Below, one piece after another: positions 57,956 to 64,000 of a stretch of DNA of 64,000 nt; positions within the stretch are counted from its first letter, which is position 1, and every line of letters starts with the position of its first letter. This DNA is from Branchipolynoe longqiensis. Its lineage: Eukaryota > Annelida > Polychaeta > Phyllodocida > Polynoidae. The notes under the pieces were generated by a model, which searched no databases, was not told the origin of the DNA, and worked only from the letters and a program-made list of their open reading frames with translations. A program made the position numbers and the translations under genes. The DNA lies in assembly GCA_030323885.1 (NCBI GenBank), contig CM059189.1:49387661-49451660 (forward strand), written 5' to 3'.

Positions 57956-58698
57956 GTAAAACCTCCGGTTGTTTCCATTCTTATGACATGTATACCCATC
58001 ATGGTGTGTCACTTCTCTGCAGTGACAGTCCTTCTTTGGAGCCCCTGCCTGGTGACTAACTCTATTTTGAGTATCATGTACTGTGTCTGGCAAAGGTGCC
58101 TAAATGCCATCTCATGCATGTATCCTAATTAGGTAGTGTGGATTTAGGTTGCTCTGGTGTAGGGTATTGGTCACGTGACTATTCCTGAGCTTTGATTGTC
58201 CACACTTTCAATGTACTATAAAAGCAGTGCTTGATTAAACCAAAACCACTCTGCACTTCAAACTCCACCCGTGTCACTTCATGTATTAGGTAAGGAGGGA
58301 GCTGTGACTCAACAGACCTGAACCGTCTTATTCTATCTCTATTCTCTTTCATTCTGGGTTAAGTCCTTCCTATAGACTTTACACGGTGTTAAAAACGTAA
58401 TATTTCCCAAACCATAAACACGATAAAGATCTTCTGAATGGATCAATTTCAGAAGTAGAAACTAAGACTTAAGTTAAGGCAACAACCAGATGAAATGAAA
58501 TACTCACATGAAATAATACATAATAAATGTCCAACATATTAATGGATATACACACAATGGGGGAGAACAAAGGTCTGTCTGAGGCATGGCTGTAGCAGGT
58601 GCCCATGTGAATGGGCACCTTTCCTGAGCCATTTCTCTTGCTATACACTTGGTGGCAGCACCCGTTCCCCGTCCAAGTCGGCCATCATGGTTGGATAA
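57956..58698. other. Unassigned intronic sequence with TATA-like patch
   Basis: At 58205-58225 actataaaagcagtgcttga lies downstream of a cacgtgac motif, LTR- or promoter-like, but no second copy is visible here. Confidence 0.4.
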
Positions 58699-59261
58699 AG
58701 GGTGCAAGTGTGTGTGTGTGTGTGTGTGTTGGTGGTGTATGTTTGTGGTGGGGGTGATGGTGTGTTGTGGGGGTTTAGGAATGTGGTGCGGGTGTAGGTA
58801 TGTGTGTGATTGGGGTGTAGGTGTGTGTTGCTTGTGTGTGGTGGGGGCGGGGGTGTAGGTGTGCGTTGAGGGTTTAGGGATGTGGTGGGGGTGCAGGTGT
58901 GTGGTAGGGGTTTAGGTGTGTGGTGGGGGGTTAGGGATATGGTGGGGTAGGTGTGGTGTGTGTGTGTGGTGTAGGTGTGTGGTGGTGGGGGTGTAGGTGT
59001 GTGGTGGTGGGGGTGTAGGTGTGTGTGGTGAGGGTGTAGGTGTGTGTGTTGAAGGTGTAGGTGTGTGTGCTGTTGTAGGTGTGGTGTATGTGTGGTGAGG
59101 GTGTAGGTGTGTGCTGGGGGTTTATGTGTGTGGTGGATGCTTAGGTGTGTGGGGTATGTAAGGGGTACTGGGGGTATAGGTGTGTGGTCTGGGGTGTAGG
59201 GGGTATAGGTGTGTATGGTGGCGCTGTAGGGCTGTGGTGGGGGTGTAAGGGTGTGGTGGGG
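58699..59261. repeat. GT-rich arm of skew-switch minisatellite
   Basis: gtgtggtgggggtgtaggtg-type units, nearly free of C and low in A on the plus strand. Confidence 0.92.
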
Positions 59262-59307
59262 GTTTAGGGATGCTAAAGAGTGTGAGGTGCCCTCTGCAAG
59301 ACACCCC
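59262..59307. repeat. Skew-switch core
   Basis: ggtttagggatgctaaagag, tgtgaggtg, ctctgcaagac. It sits between GT-rich and CA-rich arms and is nearly identical to 9462-9505. Confidence 0.85.
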
Positions 59308-59880
59308 TACACCTCCACCACAAACCACCTACACCCCCACCACAGACACCGTCAACCCCAACCACACAGACCTACACCCCCACCACATCCCTAAGCCCCC
59401 ACCACACCCATACACCCCACCACAACAACCCCACCATACCCACTCACCACACACCCCTACACCCCCACCACACACCCCTAAATCTACATACACCCCCACC
59501 ACACACACCAACATCCTCACCACACCCCTACACCTCCACAACACACCCACAACACAAAGATATGGCCCCACCACACATCCACCATACACACCTACACCCA
59601 ACAACCCACTCACCCAACACCCCTACACCCGCACCACACACCCCTAAATCAACAGACACCCCCACCACACACACCAAAATCCTCACCACACCCCTACACC
59701 TCCACCACACAAACATACGCCCCCACCACACACCCACCATACACACCTACACCCCAACCACTCCCACACCCCTAAATCCCCCACCCCCCCTTCCACACAC
59801 ACCAACATCCTCACCACACCCCTAATCCTCCACCACACCACCCTACACACCCACCACACATACCGACATCCCTCAAGTCC
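59308..59880. repeat. CA-rich arm of skew-switch minisatellite
   Basis: cctacacccccaccacacac-type units, the complement in character of the left arm, with internal order (taaatc..acacacaccaa.atcctcaccac) repeated about every 170 bp. Confidence 0.92.
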
Positions 59881-59989
59881 CTCTTATTTACACACACTTG
59901 ACAGTAGAAGGAACTGCTTCTATCCAACAAAAGCAGTACACAGACCGGCATGGTGCACCATCTGACGAGAGAGTTATGCAAACTGAAAG

Positions 59990-61069
59990 GTCCCCATTAC
60001 TACAAAGTGTTCAGTGTGTACCAAAGCACTCTGGTTGGTGGTGGTGGTGGGGTGGGGGGGGGGGGCGTGTCTATAGCAGGTGCCTGTGTGAATTACTACA
60101 AAGTGTTCACTGTGAACCAAAGGGCTCTGGTTGGTGGGGGGGTGTCTGTACCAGGTGCCTGTGTGAATTACTACAAAGTGTTCACTGTGTACCAAAGCGC
60201 TCTGGTTGGTGGGGGGGCGTGTCTGTACTAGGTGCCCGTGTGAATTACTACAAAGTGTTCACTGTGTACCAAAGCGCTCTGGTTGGTGGGGAGGCATGTC
60301 TGTACCAGGTGCCCATGTGAATTACTACAAAGTGTTCACTGTGTACCAAAGCGCTCTGGTTAGTGGTGGCGTGTCTGTACCAGGTGCCCGTGTGAATTAC
60401 TACAAAGTGTTCACTGTGAACCAAAGGGCTCTGGTTGGTGGGGGGGCGTGTCTGTACTAGGTGCCCGTGTGAATTACTACAAAGTGTTCACTGTGTACCA
60501 AAGCGCTCTGGTTGGTGGGGGGGCGTGTCTGTACCAGGTGCCCGTGTGAATTACTACAAAGTGTTCACTGAGAACAAAAGCGCTCTGGTTAGTGGTGGCG
60601 TGTCTGTACCAGGTGCCCGTGTGAATTACTACAAAGTGTTCACTGTGAACCAAAGCGCTCTGGTTGGTGGTGGCGTGTCTGTACCAGGTGCCCGTGTGAA
60701 TTACTACAAAGTGTTCACTGTGAACCAAAGCGCTCTGGTTGGTGGGGGGGGGAGGGTGTCTGTACCAGGTGCCCGTGTGAATTACTACAAAGTGTTCACT
60801 GTGTACCAAAGCGCTCTGATTGGTGGGGGGGGGGCGTGTCTATAGCAGGTGCCTGTGTGAATTACTACAAAGTGTTCACTGTGAACCAAAGCGCTCTGGT
60901 TGGTGGTGGTGGTGGGGTGGGGTGGGGGGGAGGGGGGGGGGGCGTGTCTATAGCAGGTGCCCGTGTGAATTACTACAAAGTGTTCACTGTGAACCAAAGC
61001 GCTCTGATTGGTGGGGGGGGGGGTCTCTGTACTAGGTGCCTGTGTGAATTACTACAAAGTGTTCACTGC
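59990..61069. repeat. About 75-bp VNTR at a DGK 5' splice site
   Basis: About 15 copies of a unit containing gtgtgaattactacaaagtg, ttcactgtgaaccaaagcgc and tctggttggtgggggggcgt. A G-run in each unit varies in length. The right end stops three bases before the DGK donor GT (61072-61073). Confidence 0.95.
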
Positions 61070-61073
61070 TTAC

Positions 61074-61130
61074 CTCACGGTATGTCCGAGGCCCGGCCTC
61101 CCGGAACGTCGGCTTGCATCTGAAGTTTAT
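61074..61130 (-). CDS. DGKZ: Diacylglycerol kinase (type IV), internal exon: end of C1a and linker
   Basis: Exon of 57 bp (19 codons), phase 0, with acceptor tgtcattgcag and donor GTAAGC. It encodes INFRCKPTFREAGPRTYRE, matching the family segment INFRCKPSFRESGSRNVRE that links the two C1 domains. The cysteine in NFRC is the last zinc ligand of C1a, so this exon must splice to the one at 61533-61607. The donor is unusual in context: a 1.1-kb tandem array starts about six bases inside the intron. Identity is from recalled family sequence; splice sites, frame and order all agree. Confidence 0.9.
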
Positions 61131-61532
61131 CTGCAATGACATCAGCACGAATCCAGGTCAGGCTTACCAGAGGCGTGCAGAACAGATAAAATACTAAATC
61201 AGGTTCGCTCACGAAATAAAAACCACATATGGCAAGATAAACTTCTTTAAATTGACCAATATGATCCGCTTACATATGGCAAGATACACTTCTTTAAATT
61301 GACCAATATGATCCGCTTACATGTGCTGTATATAGAAGCCCTATGGAATGTATCAATTTATTATACGCATATTATTAATTATGTAATTGTCTTTTAATTG
61401 TAATTGTTATCTACTCTGTTTGTAACTGTGCTGATATATGTCAACTAATGACTATAATATCCAACTGCTATTTGAGGTGCATGAGGGGCAGTGAGCGACC
61501 TGCGAGGCACCAAGTACCTGGCGGGTACTTAC
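61131..61532 (-). other. DGK intron, 402 bp, with a 48-bp tandem duplication
   Basis: Short intron between the two C1a exons with GT-AG ends. At 61224-61319 a 48-bp unit beginning acatatggcaagata occurs twice with one or two differences. The rest is AT-rich and shows nothing else I can name. Confidence 0.8.
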
Positions 61533-61607
61533 CGAGTCGAGCTGCAACATGCAGCCTGTGTGGATGATGATCTTGCAGGCAGCGCATTTCTTCCGCGGGC
61601 CACTTTT
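61533..61607 (-). CDS. DGKZ: Diacylglycerol kinase (type IV, zeta/iota class), internal exon: C1a second half
   Basis: Internal exon of 75 bp (25 codons) on the minus strand, phase 0 at both ends. A pyrimidine-rich acceptor (tttctttgtacag) precedes it and a strong donor (GTAAGTACC) follows. The product starts KSGPRKKCAACKIII and continues HTGCMLQLDS. It carries the CxxC, the C-x4-H and the H-x2-C of the first C1 zinc finger, and closely resembles the KCAACKIVVHTPCIEQLEK segment I know from DGK zeta and iota. These enzymes phosphorylate diacylglycerol to phosphatidic acid and so end DAG signalling at membranes and in the nucleus. The next exon lies 402 bp downstream and completes the finger. 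Earlier exons must lie beyond 61.6 kb and were not found. Zeta versus iota cannot be decided from this piece; invertebrates often have one gene for both (rdgA type). Confidence 0.9.
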
Positions 61608-61654
61608 CTGTACAAAGAAACAAACACCAGGTGAGAAACTGCTGCAGGCAGTCG

Positions 61655-61903
61655 GCATGCACAGGCTATGTACGCGATGTGTACGCAGTATGTACGCGGT
61701 GTGCATGCAGTATGTACGCGGTGTGCACGCAGTATGTACGCGGTGTGCACATAGTATGTACGCAGTGTGCAGGCAGTATGTACGTGGTGTGCATGCAATA
61801 TGTATGTGGTGTGCATGCAGTATGTACGCGATGTGAACGCAGTATGTACGCGGTGTGCAGGTAGTATGTACGTGGTGTGCACGCAGTATGTACGCGGTTA
61901 GTA
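61655..61903. repeat. 22-bp minisatellite, left block
   Basis: Unit gtatgtacgcggtgtgcacg then ca; open in both directions (Tyr/Val/Cys/His ORFs, artefacts). Confidence 0.93.
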
Positions 61904-61905
61904 CG

Positions 61906-62094
61906 CTTTGTTTGTTTGTTTGTTGTTGTTTTACGTCCTAGCAACATCTAAGGTCATATCAGGATGGGTACCGACTTGTGATAGTGCGCACTCATGGCGA
62001 CTTTATAGTGCTGCCCCACTGGAATATAAGGCCGCCAGCACCATGACTTGATATCCCACTCAGTCACATTATCCTGACACTGAGCCAATCAGTC
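61906..62094 (-). mobile_element. SINE-A, head half lost, inside the 22-bp array
   Basis: gttttacgtcctagcaacat to ctgagccaatcagtc. 22-bp units resume directly on the other side, so it was inserted in or captured by the array. Confidence 0.9.
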
Positions 62095-62272
62095 TTGATA
62101 GTACGCAGTATGTACACGGTGGGTACGCGGTGGGTATGCGGTGTGTACGTTGTATGTATCATGTATGCGCGCATTGTATGCGGTGTGTACATTATATGTA
62201 CGATGTATGCACGCAGTATGTACGCGTTATGTAGGCAGTATATATATGGTATGTATGGAACATATGCGTTGT
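62095..62272. repeat. 22-bp minisatellite, right block, diverged
   Basis: gtacgcagtatgtacacgg-type units, more varied than the left block. Confidence 0.88.
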
Positions 62273-62282
62273 ATATGCTCTT

Positions 62283-63374
62283 CCTGTACAAATGCCACAC
62301 AACCACCACATCTCACCCTGCATACCAGTGCTGCCCTGTGTGATGATACATTAATGATCTCACTGTACAAATGCCACACAACCACCACGTCTCACCCTGC
62401 ATACTAGTGCTGCCCTGTGGTGATACATCAATGATTGCACTGTACAAATGCCACACAACCACCATGTCTCACCCTGCATACTAGTGCTGCCCTGTGCTGA
62501 TACATTAATGATCTCACTCTACAAATGCCACACAATCACCACGTCTCACCCTGCATACTAGTGCTGCCCTGTGGTGATACATCAATGATTGCACTGTACA
62601 AATGCCACACAACCACCATATCTCACCCTCCATACTAGTGCTGCCCTGTGCTGATACATTAATGATCTCACTGTACAAATGCCACACAATCACCAGGTCT
62701 CACCCTGCATACTAGTGCTGCCCTGTGGTGATACATTAATGATCTCACTGTACAAATGCCACACAACCACCACGTCTCACCCTGCATACTAATGCTGCCC
62801 TGTGCTGATACATTAATGATCTCACTGTACAAATGCCACACAACCACCACGTCTCACCCTGCATACCAGTGCTGCCCTGTGGTGATACATTAATGATCTC
62901 ACTGTACAAATGCCACACAACCACCAGGTCTCACCCTGCATACTAATGCTGCCCTGTGCTGATACATTAATGATCTCACTGTAAAAATGCCACACAACCA
63001 CCACGTCTCACCCTGCATACCAGTGCTGCCCTGTGCTGATACATTAATGATCTCACTGTACAAATGTCACACAACCACCACGTCTCACCCTGCATACTAG
63101 TGCTGCCCTGTGGTGATACATTAATGATCTCACTGTACAAATGCCACACAACCACCACGTCTCACCCTGCATACTAATGCTGCCCTGTGCTGATACATTA
63201 ATGATCTCACTGTACAAATGCCACACAACCACCACGTCTCACCCTGCATACTAGTGCTGCCCTGTGGTGATACATTAATCATTGCGCTGTACAAATGCCA
63301 CACAACCACCACGTCTCACCCTGCATACTAATGCTGCCCTGTGGTGATACATTAATGATTGCGCTGTACAAATG
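62283..63374. repeat. 77-bp minisatellite, about 14 copies, dimeric order
   Basis: Unit contains tacaaatgccacacaaccac, acgtctcaccctgcatacta and gtgctgccctgtg. Forms 'gtgctgatacattaatg' and 'gtggtgatacat' tend to alternate, giving a 154-bp higher-order period. Confidence 0.95.
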
Positions 63375-63469
63375 CCCTGCGACCACACAGCACCGACATG
63401 TCAGCTCGTGTTGTAGGTCCCTTCAGGTGCATCTGTGTGGTCAGCTGCGGCATGCAGCAGGCGCTGTGG

Positions 63470-63762
63470 GATATCGGTTCAATTCCCAGTCAAGTCAAAC
63501 CAATGACTTACAAAATTGATACTTGTCACTTCCTAGCCTGGCTCTCAGCATTAATAGGATAGGACAATGACTCGTTAGCTCAGTGTCAGTAGGATAATGT
63601 GACTGGGTGGGATATCAGGTCATGGTGCTTGCGCCCTGATTTCCCAATGGGGCTGCACTATAATAAAGTCGCCGTAAGTGCGCACTCTCACAAGTCGGTA
63701 CCCATCCTGATATGACCCTAGATGTTGCCAGAACATAAAACTCCAACAACCAACCAACCAGG
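63470..63762 (+). mobile_element. SINE-A, head mostly lost
   Basis: Starts near the B-box (ggttcaattcccagtcaagt), body, 3' module (gttgccagaacataaaac), tail caacaaccaaccaacc. Confidence 0.9.
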
Positions 63763-63829
63763 GCGGCACTCATACTTCAATAAGCCATTTTTTCATCAAC
63801 ATAAATGTCCAGTCATTTTACAATTGATA

Positions 63830-64000
63830 TTTGCTTGTTGGAATATTACGTCCTGGGAACATTTAAGGTCATATCAGGACGGGTACCTACTTGTGACAGT
63901 GCGCACTCATGATGACTTTATCGTGCTATCCCATTAGGAGACCAGGTGGCTGGTAGAATGACCCGATTTATTGCTCAGTCACATTATCCTGATACTGAGC
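63830..64000 (-). mobile_element. SINE-A, cut by window edge
   Basis: ttggaatattacgtcctggg to cctgatactgagc; continues beyond the window. Confidence 0.88.

Larger units (their letters stand above)
54617..61073 (-). other. DGK intron, 6.46 kb, filled with repeats
   Basis: Intron between the linker exon and the C1b exon, defined by GTAAGC at its 5' end and CAG at its 3' end on the minus strand. Nearly everything inside is repetitive: a VNTR at the 5' splice site, a GT/CA skew-switch locus, a 27-29-bp array, three long SINE-A copies and a SINE-A tip. No other exon was recognised. Confidence 0.8.

Overview
The window is eukaryotic, repeat-dominated, almost entirely non-coding DNA from an animal, most likely a mollusc and probably a gastropod. 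The reasons are: spliceosomal introns in a conserved animal gene; dozens of tRNA-derived SINEs; non-LTR retrotransposon tails; and a SINE at about 41.02-41.34 kb whose body (around 'gtgcatataaaaga' and 'aatcaatgtgctctag') I recognise from memory as a type common in gastropod and bivalve DNA. No database was searched, so the taxon is an inference.

The only protein-coding gene I can support is on the minus strand at the right end. Three short exons (61533-61607, 61074-61130, 54548-54616), all phase 0 with good splice sites, join into a 67-residue stretch. It covers the end of the first C1 zinc finger and the start of the second (extended) C1 domain of a type IV diacylglycerol kinase (DGK zeta/iota, fly rdgA class). 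Introns are 402 bp and 6,457 bp. I could not find the next exon, so the remaining roughly 54.5 kb is either one very large intron or intergenic DNA.

Most of the rest is two kinds of repeat. (1) Tandem arrays, about 24-25 kb by adding the spans below: a 40-bp array at the left edge, a 0.9-kb GGT array, a 51-bp satellite (about 50 copies), a 28-bp array (about 58 copies), a 16-bp array, a 3.7-kb 23-bp array, and many arrays of 58-146 bp units. Several are open in one or more frames and give spurious long ORFs. (2) Interspersed elements: about 34 copies or fragments of one tRNA-derived SINE (here 'SINE-A', about 335 bp, two head subfamilies, 12 plus and 22 minus), three smaller SINE families (B, C, D), LINE 3' ends encoding reverse-transcriptase C-termini, and at least six families of non-autonomous terminal-inverted-repeat elements.

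Layout: 1-4.4 kb arrays, SINE-A, a MITE with 9-bp duplication and the GGT array; 4.4-8.6 kb AT-rich TIR elements and two other MITE families; 8958-9457 assembly gap (500 N); 9.5-12.4 kb low-complexity DNA, a TA-flanked MITE and a SINE-in-SINE nest; 12.6-17.9 kb two large satellites; 18.5-26.7 kb SINEs and GC-rich arrays; 26.9-29.5 kb an inverted SINE-B pair; 29.5-33.3 kb the 23-bp array; 33.5-36.1 kb SINEs and a nested TIR element; 36.3-39 kb short arrays; 39-43.8 kb MITE, SINEs, LINE tails and a patchwork insertion; 43.9-48.5 kb arrays; 48.5-54.5 kb SINEs, MITEs and arrays; 54.5-61.6 kb DGK exons with a repeat-filled intron; 61.6-64 kb arrays and SINEs.

The observations most worth following are the DGK exons hidden in repeats, a VNTR that starts about six bases inside an intron at its 5' splice site, a 93-bp patchwork made of three segments each identical to a different site 3-5 kb away, and two loci where the same 45-bp core marks a minisatellite strand-composition switch.
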